NCBI GenBank assembly: GCA_022822545.1
Contig: JAJEBE010000026.1
Span: 1 to 64,000 of the forward strand
Reading direction: 5' to 3'
Origin: Anaerolineae bacterium
GTDB taxonomy: Bacteria; Chloroflexota; Anaerolineae; Aggregatilineales; Phototrophicaceae
DNA: 64,000 bases
Positions 17,162 through 26,448 of the stretch are shown one piece after another; within the stretch, counting starts at the first letter, position 1; every line of letters starts with the position of its first letter. A program made the translations under genes and the position numbers. The notes beneath the pieces were generated by a model. The model did no database searches, was not told the DNA's origin, and saw only the letters and a program-made list of their open reading frames with translations.

Positions 17162-17181
17162 CCCGCCATAGCGATGGCGGG
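17162..17181. terminator. strong hairpin, possible terminator or palindromic repeat
   Basis: CCCGCCAT / ATGGCGGG with a four-base loop. Neither strand has a proper T-tract after the stem, so it may be a repeat rather than an intrinsic terminator. It lies 36 bases past the stop of the RmlD-like gene. Confidence 0.35.
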
Positions 17182-17216
17182 AACGGGGCCGGGGGATGGG
17201 GTGAAGTGGACTGCGG

Positions 17217-18173
17217 CTAGCTGTTGAATGCATCCCACTCCTGCCGGAAAGCGCGCAGTCCCTCGCCGACGTTGAAGGCGCGGCGGCCCAGCGCTGCTGC
17301 CGTACGCTCAGTGCTGGCGCGGGTGCGATAGGGGATGCCGATGTGACGCATCTCATCCAGCACGGCCTGGTCGGTGCGTGTCGGCATAATCAGGGCGGGG
17401 TCAGCGTCAAAGGCGGCGGCGATCTGATGCGCCAGGTCAATGCGATTGATGCACTCGCTGCCGAAGCAATGGAAGATGCCATTGCTGTCATGTTGGGCCA
17501 GGCGCAATAGCATATCGGCGCAATCGGAGGCCAGGGTGGGGTGGGCCTCGTCATTGACTTTCGGTCCGGTCCATACCGCCGCCGGCAAGCCCGCGGCCAG
17601 GCGATGAATCACATAGACTGAGAAGTCGAAGCCGAGGCCGTTGTCTTTGCGCAGCAGCGATGGCGCGGCGTAGTTCAAACCGTAGATGCCGGCCAGGCGG
17701 CCGACGCCGTAATTCAAGCCGTCCATCGCGCCCAGTTCCCGCTCCGAGGCGACCTTCATCACGCCGTAGAAGTTGACCGGATTCGGCGGGGAGGTCTCGT
17801 CCACGATCTCGGCGCGGCCATCAAAGACCCAATCCGACGAGACGAAGACCAGACGCGCCCCGACCTCGCGGCAGGCTTCCGCCAGGACTCGCGCGCCATC
17901 CACCATCAGGGACCAGCAAAACTCTCGCCGGGTATCCATGACGATCTGATCAAGAATGGCGGCGGCATGGATGACGGCGTCCGGCTTGTACTTCTGCATG
18001 GAGCGCCGGATGGCATCGTGGTCGGCCAAATCGAGCGGGTCCAGCGGATAATCGACCGTCCATTCGGGCGCCGGCCCGTACTGCGAGGCGATGACTTCAA
18101 TGCCGCGCTGGCGCGCCAGCCGAATTACATTGCTGCCGACCAGGCCGGTGCCGCCGGTCACATAAAGTCGCAT
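17217..18173 (-). CDS. RmlD-like NAD(P)-dependent sugar reductase/epimerase
   Basis: The 318-residue SDR-extended protein has the N-terminal GGTGLVG (7-13) and the catalytic Tyr/Lys pair in NFYGVMK near 132-138, with VFVSSDWVFDG just before it. This is the pattern of the dTDP-4-dehydrorhamnose reductase (RmlD) family. The other rml genes are absent, so a catabolic or modifying role on a sugar or lactone is as likely as dTDP-rhamnose synthesis. AGGAG lies seven bases before the ATG. It is 23 bases downstream of the RraA-like gene and likely in its operon. Confidence 0.75.
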   Translation of the reverse strand: MRLYVTGGTGLVGSNVIRLARQRGIEVIASQYGPAPEWTVDYPLDPLDLADHDAIRRSMQKYKPDAVIHAAAILDQIVMDTRREFCWSLMVDGARVLAEACREVGARLVFVSSDWVFDGRAEIVDETSPPNPVNFYGVMKVASERELGAMDGLNYGVGRLAGIYGLNYAAPSLLRKDNGLGFDFSVYVIHRLAAGLPAAVWTGPKVNDEAHPTLASDCADMLLRLAQHDSNGIFHCFGSECINRIDLAHQIAAAFDADPALIMPTRTDQAVLDEMRHIGIPYRTRASTERTAAALGRRAFNVGEGLRAFRQEWDAFNS

Positions 18174-18196
18174 GACGATCTCCTGATTATGGGGGG

Positions 18197-18910
18197 TTAA
18201 GACTTTCGGACGCGCGCGCTGAGCTGGGTGATGCGGCGCGACATCTCGCTGTAGGCGTCGCGCAAGTCCTGCAAGCTGGCTGCCCCGCTTTGCGCCGCTT
18301 CGATGACGACCGCTTCCGCGGCGGCGTATTCGGCGCTGACATCCGCCGCCTCGGCTGCGATGGCGAGTGGAATCGTGGTGACGCCGTTGGCATCGCCGTG
18401 CAGCAAATCGTTCGGATAGACGTCGATGCCGCCGACTTGCACGGGACCGTATGTCTCCAGCAAGTGCATATAACCGTGCGCGCAGACGATGCCATTGTAA
18501 AATACCGGGAAGGCGAGTGGCTCAATGCCGACGAAATCCCGCCCCGGTCCATTCGTGACCAAACCGGCCGCGCCAAAGGCTTTGAAGGAGTTACAGAACA
18601 CATCGCCGAAATTGGCCGCCTGTCCGGCCGTGTCAAGATTCTGCATGACGATCACCGGGGGACCGGCCAGCTCGTCAAATCGGCCGATGACATCCGGTAC
18701 GCCCGGCAGGTCTTTCGCCGGCGGCTCGGTGAAGGTGCGGCAGGTTGCGGTGGCGGCGAAACCGACCATCGGCGGCAGGTCCGGGAAAGCGGCTTTGATG
18801 TGACGGCGCATGAATCCGCGATTGCGCGGGCGCACTTCAAAGAGTTCGATCACGTTGCAGATGGTGGCGGTATCAACCGCGCGCAGCTTGTTCAACAGGG
18901 CGTCGTGCAT
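18197..18910 (-). CDS. RraA-like / 4-hydroxy-4-methyl-2-oxoglutarate aldolase family protein
   Basis: This 237-residue protein matches the RraA/HMG-aldolase fold, with [11 protein letters not shown] near 137-147 and [18 protein letters not shown] near 182-199, where the conserved D and G residues of the active-site loop are found. Family members split 4-hydroxy-2-oxo acids into pyruvate plus an aldehyde or acid, or act as regulators of RNase E. Given its sugar and amino-acid catabolic neighbours, an aldolase or decarboxylase role is more likely. GAGG precedes the ATG. It is divergent from the proline-racemase-family gene. Confidence 0.7.
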   Translation of the reverse strand: MHDALLNKLRAVDTATICNVIELFEVRPRNRGFMRRHIKAAFPDLPPMVGFAATATCRTFTEPPAKDLPGVPDVIGRFDELAGPPVIVMQNLDTAGQAANFGDVFCNSFKAFGAAGLVTNGPGRDFVGIEPLAFPVFYNGIVCAHGYMHLLETYGPVQVGGIDVYPNDLLHGDANGVTTIPLAIAAEAADVSAEYAAAEAVVIEAAQSGAASLQDLRDAYSEMSRRITQLSARVRKS

Positions 18911-19027
18911 TTGAATGGTTCCTCGTTTCTCAGGACTCTCCCGCGAGATTGTACCATCAGCCTGCGCTAAACGCCGCCGGCAGTCGCTATTTTCGCTTGC
19001 TGCCGGGCCTCGAATCGGGGCAATTTA

Positions 19028-19056
19028 TTGTTAAGCGCGCCAATATGATTTATACA
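19028..19056 (+). promoter_or_regulatory. sigma70-type promoter candidate for the proline-racemase-family gene
   Basis: TTGTTA (19028-19033), 17-base spacer, TATACA (19051-19056). It lies about 50 bases upstream of the chosen start in the divergent intergenic region. Confidence 0.45.
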
Positions 19057-19107
19057 TTGGTCAATGCCGGCCATCTTGCGGTCGAAGGCAGCAGCGAGGA
19101 ACACGCC

Positions 19108-20136
19108 ATGCGCGCGACAAAACTGATTCATCTGGTGACATGCCATGCCGAAGGCGAAGTGGGCAATGTGATTGTTGGCGGCGTCGCGCCTCCGCCTGGC
19201 GCTACGCTTTGGGAGCAATCGCGCTGGCTCGCGAGCGATCAGACGCTGCGCCGTTTCGTCTTGAACGAGCCGCGCGGGGGCGTCTTCAAACATATCAACT
19301 TGCTCGTCCCGCCGAAGCACCCGGACGCGGCTTACGGCTTCATCATCATGGAGCCGGAGCACACGCCGCCTATGTCCGGCTCAAATACAATATGCGTGGC
19401 GACCGTGCTGCTGGATACCGGCATGGTTGAAATGACGGAGCCGCAAACATCATTCTTTCTGGAAGTGCCGGCCGGCCTGGTGCGCGCGCGCGCCTTCTGC
19501 CGCGATGGCAAGGCGCAGAGCATTGAATTTCACAATGTGCCCTCATTTGTTCATAAGCTGGATGCCCGGCTGGAGCTTGAAGGCTACGGGACGCTGGCTG
19601 TCGATATCGCCTATGGCGGCGACAGTTTCGTCCTGGTCGACGCGCGCGCGCTGGGCTTTGAGATTGAGCCGGACGAAGCGCGTGATTTGGCGCAAGTCGG
19701 CGCGGCGATCACCGCTGCCGCCAATGATCAGATTGGCTTCCAGCATCCGCTCCATGATGGATGGAATCAGATTTCATTCTGCCAGTTCACGCTGCCATTG
19801 GAACGGGGCGAAGGCCTGCTGGTCGGACGGAATACGGTGGCGATTGATCCGGGCAAATTGGATCGTTCGCCCTGTGGCACCGGCTGCTCGGCGCGGATGG
19901 CGGTCCTGCATGCTCGCGGCGAGATGTCAGCGGGCGATCAATTCTTGGCGCGTTCGATAATCGGCTCGCGCTTTGACTGCCATATTGCCCAAGTCACCGC
20001 GGTCGCCGGGCGGCCGGCGATTGTCCCGAGCATACGCGGGCGCGCCTGGATTACCGGAGCGCAGCAACTGATGCTCGACCCCGATGACCCCTGGCCGCTG
20101 GGTTATCGATTGAGCGATACCTGGCCTAAAATGTAA
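19108..20136 (+). CDS. proline racemase family protein (hydroxyproline epimerase/dehydratase-like)
   Basis: From the ATG at 19108 (GAGGA eight bases upstream) the product has 342 residues. The start [18 protein letters not shown] is typical of the family. The first catalytic Cys, normally in a P-M-C-G context, is Ser90 (PMSGSNT); the second is kept as Cys256 ([12 protein letters not shown]). Cys-Cys pairs racemise or epimerise; Ser-Cys pairs occur in some hydroxyproline-epimerase or dehydratase members, and Cys-Thr in trans-3-hydroxyproline dehydratases. Action on hydroxyproline is therefore more likely than proline racemisation. The longer frame to 18949 covers the promoter and is not preferred. 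Confidence 0.8.
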   Translation: MRATKLIHLVTCHAEGEVGNVIVGGVAPPPGATLWEQSRWLASDQTLRRFVLNEPRGGVFKHINLLVPPKHPDAAYGFIIMEPEHTPPMSGSNTICVATVLLDTGMVEMTEPQTSFFLEVPAGLVRARAFCRDGKAQSIEFHNVPSFVHKLDARLELEGYGTLAVDIAYGGDSFVLVDARALGFEIEPDEARDLAQVGAAITAAANDQIGFQHPLHDGWNQISFCQFTLPLERGEGLLVGRNTVAIDPGKLDRSPCGTGCSARMAVLHARGEMSAGDQFLARSIIGSRFDCHIAQVTAVAGRPAIVPSIRGRAWITGAQQLMLDPDDPWPLGYRLSDTWPKM

Positions 20137-20157
20137 CTCCGCGGATTGCCGCCGCGC

Positions 20158-22044
20158 TCAGGCTCGAAGCAGCCAAACGGTCATTTCGCCGGCGCCCCGA
20201 TGGCCCCAGGCATAATAGGGAACGGCGATAAACGCTCGCGGCGCGCTATTTGACGCCTGGGTCTCGCCGCTGATTGCCGTAATGCCGCCCAGCAAATTTG
20301 CCTCGCGCGTGACCGCCAACGGGCTTGAATCCGACAGGGCAAGATCGAGCACGCTGCCGTTGTCTTCTTCCTCCAGGGCGTAGACAAGCGGACCGCGCTC
20401 TAGCGCCACCATGCCTTCCAGGTCGGCGACGGCCGGATGCGCTACGACGCGCCGAATCGGCATTGGCAAGCGCAGTGAAATCTGGCTGGGGCCGGACCAT
20501 TGGCGCGAGATTTCGACGTAACCGCCCCGCAACTCAACCGGCAATTTCTCGCCGTCAACATTGAGCGCGACTGCCTCGCCGCTGTCATCGAGGTAGTGGT
20601 AGAGATCGCTTGGAAGCGGCTTGCCTTGAGCGAATGAGGGGATCCGCAGCCGCAGGGCAAAGGTCGCCGGTTGCGCGACGGTCAAGGTGATATTGATGTC
20701 GCCGTCCCAGGGATAGTTGGTTTCTTGTTCGATCGTTATGTTTGCGCCTGCCAAGCTGGTTTCGACCTTGCTGGCCACATACAGATTGACAAATATTTCT
20801 CGTTCACCGGCGGCGTAGACATAACCTGACAGCGAGGGCAGCAGGCGGACGATATTTGTTGGGCAACAGGAGGTGCCATACCAGGGTTGCCGCGTCATTT
20901 TCTCGTCGCGATTGAATTGGTAAACCCCGTCGCAAGCCAGCGGGTTGACGTAGTAGAAGGAGCGGCCATCCATGCCGATGCCGGCGAGGAAGCCGTTGTA
21001 CAAGCTGCGTTCCAGGACGTCGATATACTTCGCCTCGCCAGTCAGCAAAAACAATCGTTGATTCCAGAGAATATTGGCCTGAGCGGCGCAGGTCTCATTG
21101 TAGGCGGTTAGATTGGGCAGTTCGTAATCCTCGCCGAAAGCCTCGCCTTCGTGGCGCGCGCCGACGCCACCGGTGAGCGCCAGCTTCTTGCCGACCACAT
21201 TGTCCCAAAGCGCCTCGGCGGCGGCGGCATAATCAGTATCGTTCATGATTGCGGCGATATCGGTCATACCCGCGTACATATAACCGGCGCGCACGGCGTG
21301 CCCCACCGCTTCGCGCTGCTCGGTCACGGGCAGGTGATCCTGGCAGTAGGGACCGTAGATTTGGCGCCCGTTCGCCCGGCCGCGTTCATCGAGGAAGAAC
21401 CTCGCCAGGCGCAGGTAGCGCGCATCGTCCGTGACCCGGTAAAGCCGGACCAAGGCGAGTTCAATTTCCTGATGACCCGGGACATCGCGTAGCTTGTCTG
21501 CGCCGAAAACGGCGTCGATCAGATCGGCGTTTTTGATCGCGACATCAAGAAAGTTTTGCTTGCCGGTCGCTTCATAGTGCGCGATCGCCGCTTCATACAT
21601 GTGCCCCACGTTGTAAAGTTCATGATTGACACGCAAGTTCGACCAGCGCTCGGGACCGGAGGGCTCGGGCGGGTTGGCCGGATCAATTGTGCGGGCGGTG
21701 TAGAGGTAGCCGTCGGTTTCCTGGGCGGCGGCGAACTTCTCGATCAGCGCGTCAAGATAACCGCCCAGTTCGGCATTTGGGGCGACCTGCAAGGCATAGG
21801 CGGCGCCTTCCACGACTTTGAAGACATCGGAGTCGTTGTAGAAGATGCCTTCGTGCGCGCCCGGCATCAGACCGCCGGCTTTGGCGAAATTGTCGATGCG
21901 CCCGGTTTCTTCGCATTTTTCAAAGTCGTAAGGAATCGTGACCTGGATGGCGGCGTCGATGCGCGGACGCCAGAAGTTGTCCCTGATAGTCACTTGCGTG
22001 AAGGGCGCTGGCTTGATCGGGTAGTCACTGATTTGACTGCTCAT
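20158..22044 (-). CDS. GH127 beta-L-arabinofuranosidase (DUF1680 family)
   Basis: The 628-residue protein matches GH127 through its length: GIFYNDSDVFKVVEG near 66-80, TDGYLYTA near 110-117, LALTGGVGARHEGEAFG near 288-304 and the metal/catalytic set Glu317, Cys319, Cys393 and Cys394 (YNETCAA and TSCCPTN). In the characterised enzyme the Cys acts as nucleophile with a zinc site made of the same residues. It releases L-arabinofuranose or related sugars. It has no signal peptide and is the last gene after the oligosaccharide importer, so it acts on imported sugar in the cytoplasm. Confidence 0.9.
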   Translation of the reverse strand: MSSQISDYPIKPAPFTQVTIRDNFWRPRIDAAIQVTIPYDFEKCEETGRIDNFAKAGGLMPGAHEGIFYNDSDVFKVVEGAAYALQVAPNAELGGYLDALIEKFAAAQETDGYLYTARTIDPANPPEPSGPERWSNLRVNHELYNVGHMYEAAIAHYEATGKQNFLDVAIKNADLIDAVFGADKLRDVPGHQEIELALVRLYRVTDDARYLRLARFFLDERGRANGRQIYGPYCQDHLPVTEQREAVGHAVRAGYMYAGMTDIAAIMNDTDYAAAAEALWDNVVGKKLALTGGVGARHEGEAFGEDYELPNLTAYNETCAAQANILWNQRLFLLTGEAKYIDVLERSLYNGFLAGIGMDGRSFYYVNPLACDGVYQFNRDEKMTRQPWYGTSCCPTNIVRLLPSLSGYVYAAGEREIFVNLYVASKVETSLAGANITIEQETNYPWDGDINITLTVAQPATFALRLRIPSFAQGKPLPSDLYHYLDDSGEAVALNVDGEKLPVELRGGYVEISRQWSGPSQISLRLPMPIRRVVAHPAVADLEGMVALERGPLVYALEEEDNGSVLDLALSDSSPLAVTREANLLGGITAISGETQASNSAPRAFIAVPYYAWGHRGAGEMTVWLLRA

Positions 22045-22090
22045 AACTTGTCCCGTTGAGTTTATCGAACTTGAAACTATTGCGTCTTGT

Positions 22091-22999
22091 TCAGTTATTC
22101 ACTGCGCCGCCTATCAGCCCATTGATGTAATAGCGCTGCAAGAGCAGGAAAACCACCAGACAAGGAAAGATAGCGACGATGACGCCCGCCTGCAGCGCGC
22201 CCCAATCCACCGTGCCATATATGCCGCTGCGGACCAGGGTCAAGAAGACCGGCAGCGTGAACTTGTCCTGGTTGGACATGAAAATCAGCGCGGCGAGGAA
22301 TTCATTCCATGAATTGATGAAGGCGTAAATCGCAACCGTCACGATGCCAGGCAGGACCAACCGCAGCATCATCCGATAGAGCAGACTAAGGGAGCTGCAG
22401 CCGTCCAGCAGCGCGGCTTCCTCGATTTCCTGCGGCACCGCCAGGAAGCTGTTGCGCATCAAGAAGATGCCGAAGGGCAGTTGGAAGGTGATATAGACCA
22501 AGGCCAGCCCGATAAGCGTGTCGTTGAGCTCGAAGCGCACCAGCATGACGAAGAGCGGAATCAATATCGACTGAAAGGGGATCATCAAGGTGGAAAGCAC
22601 CGTGATGAACAGCACATTCTTGCCCGGGAAGTTGAAACGCGCGAATCCGTAGCCGCCAAGCGTGCTCAAGACCAAGCTGCCGGCCACTGTGATTAGCGCG
22701 ACGATGGCGCTGTTTTCCACATGCCCGACGACGCCATAATTGCCGAAAGCTGTTAGTTGCGTATAGTTTTCGAAGACAATCTCCGTCGGCAAGTATGTCG
22801 GCGGCACCGCAAGCGCCTCCGAAGGCCGTTTCAGCGAGTTGAGCAGGGACCACACAATCGGAAACAGAAAGAGAATCGCCAGCACGGTGAGGACGAAGTA
22901 CTTGAGATAGAGCAGCGCGCGCCGGCGGATGAGCCGCCTTTGCTGCTGCGTCAGCCCGCCGAAGCCGGTCGCTTGGTCGCGAAGGGGAGTCGCCGTCAT
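22091..22999 (-). CDS. carbohydrate ABC transporter permease, MalG type
   Basis: This 302-residue membrane protein has six predicted helices and the permease EAA loop EEAALLDGCSSLSLLYRM near 198-215, which docks on the ATPase. It begins immediately after the stop of the MalF-type gene. The pair forms the channel for an oligosaccharide, probably arabinose-containing given the GH127 gene that follows 46 bases later. No ATPase gene is in the operon, so a shared MsmK/UgpC-type ATPase encoded elsewhere is expected. Confidence 0.9.
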   Translation of the reverse strand: MTATPLRDQATGFGGLTQQQRRLIRRRALLYLKYFVLTVLAILFLFPIVWSLLNSLKRPSEALAVPPTYLPTEIVFENYTQLTAFGNYGVVGHVENSAIVALITVAGSLVLSTLGGYGFARFNFPGKNVLFITVLSTLMIPFQSILIPLFVMLVRFELNDTLIGLALVYITFQLPFGIFLMRNSFLAVPQEIEEAALLDGCSSLSLLYRMMLRLVLPGIVTVAIYAFINSWNEFLAALIFMSNQDKFTLPVFLTLVRSGIYGTVDWGALQAGVIVAIFPCLVVFLLLQRYYINGLIGGAVNN

Positions 23000-23893
23000 C
23001 TAGTATCGCTCTCGCAGGACATAATATTGGATGCTGGACAGGGTCACCAGGATGCCGAGCAATACAATCGATATGGCTGCGCCATAGCCCATCTTCCAAT
23101 AGGTGAATGAGTTGTTGAAGATCCAGTAGACGATGGAAATCGTGCTATTGCGCGGCCCGCCCCGCGTGATGATGTAGAACTGGTCGAATGCCAGCACAGA
23201 GCCGATGACGGACAGAATGAGCGCCAGCGCGATCGTGCGCCGCATCAAGGGCAGCGTGATGTAGAAGAGCTTGCGGAAGTAGCCCGCGCCATCCACATCA
23301 GCCGATTCATAGAGTTCGTCCGGGATGCTCTGCAAGCCCGCCAGCAGCAGAATCATGGTGAAGCCGACGGTCTTCCACACCACCGAAAGGATGATGACAT
23401 TCATGGCCGTGGTCGGTTTGGCCAAGAAGAGCTGTGGCTTCTGTATCAGATGCAAGTCCAGCAGAATCTTGTTAAAGATGCCGACGCGCTGATCCAGCAT
23501 CCAGACCCACAAGAGGCTGGAGACCCCCAAGCCGATCACCACTGGCAGAAAGAAAATCGTGCGGAATACGCCTATGAAGCGGATATTGTGCCGCACCAGC
23601 GAGGCCAGGATGAAGCCCAGGATGAATATCGGCGGCGTGACCAAAAGCGTGTAGCGAAAGGTGAAATCCAGGCTCTTGAGATATTGTCGATCTTTCGCGA
23701 GCTCGGTGTAATTGCTTGTGCCAATCCAGGCTTGCTCGCCGATGAGGGGCCAATCGTGGAAGGACATGAATAGCGTCATCGCCAGCGGGATGATGAAGAA
23801 GATGGCCACGAAGAGCACTGTTGGCGCGACGAAGAGCATTCCGGTGAGTTTACGGCGCTGTTCCCAGCTGAATGAGAAATTCGGGAATGTCAT
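23000..23893 (-). CDS. carbohydrate ABC transporter permease, MalF/UgpA type
   Basis: From the ATG at 23893 the product has about 297 residues, starting MTFPNFSFSWEQRRKLTGML and with six predicted helices. The EAA loop reads YESADVDGAGYFRKLFYITL. The frame continues upstream to 23992 but that part covers an 11-base-pair inverted repeat, so the shorter start is preferred; AAGGA lies somewhat far upstream of it. It works with the MalG-type permease that starts on the next base after its stop and with the binding protein encoded upstream. Confidence 0.88.
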   Translation of the reverse strand: MTFPNFSFSWEQRRKLTGMLFVAPTVLFVAIFFIIPLAMTLFMSFHDWPLIGEQAWIGTSNYTELAKDRQYLKSLDFTFRYTLLVTPPIFILGFILASLVRHNIRFIGVFRTIFFLPVVIGLGVSSLLWVWMLDQRVGIFNKILLDLHLIQKPQLFLAKPTTAMNVIILSVVWKTVGFTMILLLAGLQSIPDELYESADVDGAGYFRKLFYITLPLMRRTIALALILSVIGSVLAFDQFYIITRGGPRNSTISIVYWIFNNSFTYWKMGYGAAISIVLLGILVTLSSIQYYVLRERY

Positions 23894-23942
23894 GCGCAGA
23901 GCAGGATCCTTTTGGCGAGCGGCCGAGGCAAAGGCGCGGCGA

Positions 23943-23990
23943 GAGCGCCTGCCAATAGTAGATAGCGTAACCCTAAATCGGCAGGCGCTC
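23943..23990. other. intercistronic stem-loop between binding-protein and permease genes
   Basis: GAGCGCCTGCC (23943-23953) and GGCAGGCGCTC (23980-23990) form a perfect 11-base-pair stem with a 26-base loop. It lies directly after the binding-protein stop. There is no T-tract, so it more likely protects the upstream message or lowers downstream expression than terminates fully, as known for malE-malF type intercistronic hairpins. Confidence 0.65.
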
Positions 23991-24003
23991 AAGCGATTGG
24001 CGG

Positions 24004-25254
24004 CTAGCCGCTCATAATCTGCGTGAATCGATCCTGACCAAGTTGCAGCGCGCCGTCGATGTCGCCATCGAGGATCGCGATTTGGATCATCTCCAGCCAG
24101 GGACCATTGGGGTCGTTGAAGAGGTCGTTGTAGACGAGCGAGTAGGGCGAGTGGCCCACTGCCAGCGCGCTTGCCGCCGTGAGCACGAGATCGTCGCCCG
24201 CGGAATACTCGTTCTCGAGCATGGAAACGCGCACCGTCGTCCGATTTCGGGCGGCGTAGAGTTCAAGCTGAGTCTCGTCGCTCATCATCCACTCGAGGAA
24301 CTCCCAGGCTTCCTCAGGATGTTGCGTGCCGCTGCCGATGGCGATGACATCGCCGCCGCCGAAGGAAGCGGCGCCGCCGTCTTGTCCAGGAATGTGGAAG
24401 GCGCCCAGGTTCAGCTCGGGGTGATCGTTACGGTAGGTGTTGATGCCAAAGGCGCCCGTGCCCGCCATGCCGATGGTGCCGGTGCCGAAGGCGCTCACGA
24501 AGCTGGAGCCGTCGTCGATGCTCGCGCTCTCTGGGATGAGCCCTTCTTCCCACATCAGCCGATAGAATTCCAGCGCCTCGCGCACAATGGGGTCAGTCGC
24601 GATGGTGGCTTCGTTGTAGTCGTCGCTAAGCACATCGCCGCCGCTGGCCCAAATGAAGGGCAGGTAAGTGAAGGCATTGCAGCCGGCGCAGGCGCCCGCG
24701 AAGTAGTAGCCGTAGGTCTCGTCGTCAATGGCGGAGATTGCGCGGGCCGCTTCCAGCAGCTCGTCCCAGGTTGATGGCGGAACTTCGGGATCCAAGCCAG
24801 CCGCCTCGAAGAGGCCTTTGTTGTAGATGATGAACGAGCCTTCGATGAGGAAGGGCACGGCATACTTCCGCCCCTGGTATGTGCCTAGCTCCGAATGCGC
24901 CGGGATCAAGTCATCGGCGTAGGGCAGCGCGTCCACCCAGTCCGTAATATCCAACAGCTGACCGGCCGCGGCGAAGGCTGGCGCGTAGATCAGGTCGATG
25001 CTGGCAATATCCGGCGATTCGCCGGCGGCGATGGCTGCGCCCATCTTGGTGACGAACTCCGCGGGCGGGATGACGGTCAATTCAATCTGGCTGCCGCCTC
25101 TGTCGTTCCAGGCGTCGACCAATTCTTGCACCTGGTCGCCGATGTTGCGGACCCACATTGTCATGGTGACGCCTTCATCTTGCGCCGAAAGTGGCAGCGC
25201 GCCGATACAGAGCGCCATGATCAAGACTGCGAAAACTATTCTTCGGGGTGTCAT
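24004..25254 (-). CDS. extracellular sugar-binding protein (solute-binding family 1)
   Basis: The 416-residue protein has a signal peptide (about 1-24, ending LPLSAQ) and the family 1 landmarks: MTMWVRN, DSPDIASIDLIYAPAFA-like segment (SPDIASIDLI), YQGRKYAVPFLIEG and WEFLEWMM. It captures the oligosaccharide for the two permeases downstream. No lipobox Cys is present. I chose the ATG at 25254 because AAGGAG lies nine bases upstream; the ATG at 25263 would overlap it. An AGGAGG (25326-25331) lies 72 bases upstream, and a strong stem-loop follows the stop. Confidence 0.9.
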   Translation of the reverse strand: MTPRRIVFAVLIMALCIGALPLSAQDEGVTMTMWVRNIGDQVQELVDAWNDRGGSQIELTVIPPAEFVTKMGAAIAAGESPDIASIDLIYAPAFAAAGQLLDITDWVDALPYADDLIPAHSELGTYQGRKYAVPFLIEGSFIIYNKGLFEAAGLDPEVPPSTWDELLEAARAISAIDDETYGYYFAGACAGCNAFTYLPFIWASGGDVLSDDYNEATIATDPIVREALEFYRLMWEEGLIPESASIDDGSSFVSAFGTGTIGMAGTGAFGINTYRNDHPELNLGAFHIPGQDGGAASFGGGDVIAIGSGTQHPEEAWEFLEWMMSDETQLELYAARNRTTVRVSMLENEYSAGDDLVLTAASALAVGHSPYSLVYNDLFNDPNGPWLEMIQIAILDGDIDGALQLGQDRFTQIMSG

Positions 25255-25351
25255 TTTCTTCATCTCCTTATTGATATTGATGATCTGGCAAGATGTGCTG
25301 ACTCGCCTCAATTTCTCCAGTCAATCCTCCTTTCGCGAATCTCATGCAAGG

Positions 25352-26398
25352 TCATTCTGCGGTCGCGCGCTGGAAATCACGGGCATAGACCTCGACGCCC
25401 TCGGGCGCGCCACAAGATTGGCGAACGATGAGCTCGCCTGGAATTAGTTGTTCCGCATAATCGCGGTCGCTTGTTTGGAGCTGGCAGAGCAGGTTTTCAG
25501 CGGCGATTTGTCCCATGAGAAAGAGCGGCAGGGAGACGGTGGTGATCGTTGGGTTCGATATGCGCGAGATGTCATTGTTGTCGTAGCCGACGATGGCGAT
25601 ATCATCGGGCACTTTCAAGCCGGCGTCGAGCACGGCCAACAAGGCGCCATACGCCAATTCATCGTTGGCGGCGACGATGGCGCTCGGCATCTCGTCAGAG
25701 GCGAGAATTCGCTGCGCGCATTGATAGCCGCTGGGAATGCACCATTCGCCCTGGGCAATCCAGCCGTCTCGAACGCCAAACCCGGCGGCATGCATGGTAT
25801 CCAGGTAAGCATCCAGCCGTTGCGAGGAAGAAAAGTAGTTGGCGTCGCCGGCGATATAGGCGACCTTCTCGTGCCCCAGTTCCAAAAGATGTTTCACCAC
25901 CAGCGAACTGTTGTAGGTTTCGTCCGGGATGATGCTGTGCGGATCGGATTCGTGAAACAGGCGATGGACGATGACGTAGGGCTTGTTATTGAGCATGTCC
26001 AGGCGTTCCCGCACCGGATGCCAGGTCTCGACAAATACAAAAGCGTCAACCGAATGGCCCATCAGATCTTTGACAACATCCGCTCTGGAATGCTCTTCCC
26101 AGGGGATGTTGACGACCAGCGTGAGGTAACCCTTCTTGTGCAGGACATCTTGAATGCCGCGGACGATGACAGGCGCCCACAAGGAAGAGAAGTTATCCAG
26201 GATGACGCCAATGAGAGAGGATCGCTCGGTGCGCAGGCTGCGGGCGGCGCGATTAGGGGAGTAGCCGACTTCCCCCGCAACCTTGAGAATGTTGGCGCGA
26301 GTCCGCTGGCTGACAGGATAATCACTATTGCTGAGCACGCGCGAAACGGTGGCGATGGAGACACCGGCGATATGCGCGACTTCTTTAATCGTGACCAC
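25352..26398 (-). CDS. LacI family transcriptional regulator
   Basis: The 348-residue protein has the N-terminal helix-turn-helix (TIKEVAHIAGVSIATVSRVL, 3-22) with the hinge region and a periplasmic-binding-like sugar domain (SSLIGVILDNFSS, NDELAYGALLAVLDAG, GYDNNDISRI). It likely binds a sugar released by GH127 or the imported ligand. It starts with GTG and has no strong ribosome binding site. It is the first gene of the minus-strand operon (regulator, binding protein, two permeases, GH127), and two operator-like palindromes surround its promoter, so it should control itself and the operon. Confidence 0.92.
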   Translation of the reverse strand: MVTIKEVAHIAGVSIATVSRVLSNSDYPVSQRTRANILKVAGEVGYSPNRAARSLRTERSSLIGVILDNFSSLWAPVIVRGIQDVLHKKGYLTLVVNIPWEEHSRADVVKDLMGHSVDAFVFVETWHPVRERLDMLNNKPYVIVHRLFHESDPHSIIPDETYNSSLVVKHLLELGHEKVAYIAGDANYFSSSQRLDAYLDTMHAAGFGVRDGWIAQGEWCIPSGYQCAQRILASDEMPSAIVAANDELAYGALLAVLDAGLKVPDDIAIVGYDNNDISRISNPTITTVSLPLFLMGQIAAENLLCQLQTSDRDYAEQLIPGELIVRQSCGAPEGVEVYARDFQRATAE

Positions 26399-26425
26399 GA
26401 TAATAACCGTAATAGTAAAATACAG

Positions 26426-26438
26426 AAAACGTTTACTA
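26426..26438. promoter_or_regulatory. LacI-type operator O2
   Basis: GAAAACGTTTACT contains the palindrome AAACGTTT with the central CG typical of LacI-family operators. It lies just downstream of the predicted start of transcription of the regulator gene. Confidence 0.75.
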
Positions 26439-26448
26439 CTATTTGCGA

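Larger units (their letters stand above)
16693..17216. other. 524-base gene-free region with a promoter-like site and hairpin
   Basis: It lies between the start of a sulfatase gene and the stop of the RmlD-like gene, both on the minus strand. On the plus strand there is an extended -10 box at 16913-16921 and, seven bases later, an ATG opening an 80-codon frame of no recognisable family. A 14-codon frame with GGAG (17111-17155) and a strong hairpin (17162-17181) follow. CCGAAAAAACATTTTTTCCGG near 17023-17043 is another near-perfect inverted repeat. A small RNA or a decayed repeat element are possible. Confidence 0.4.
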
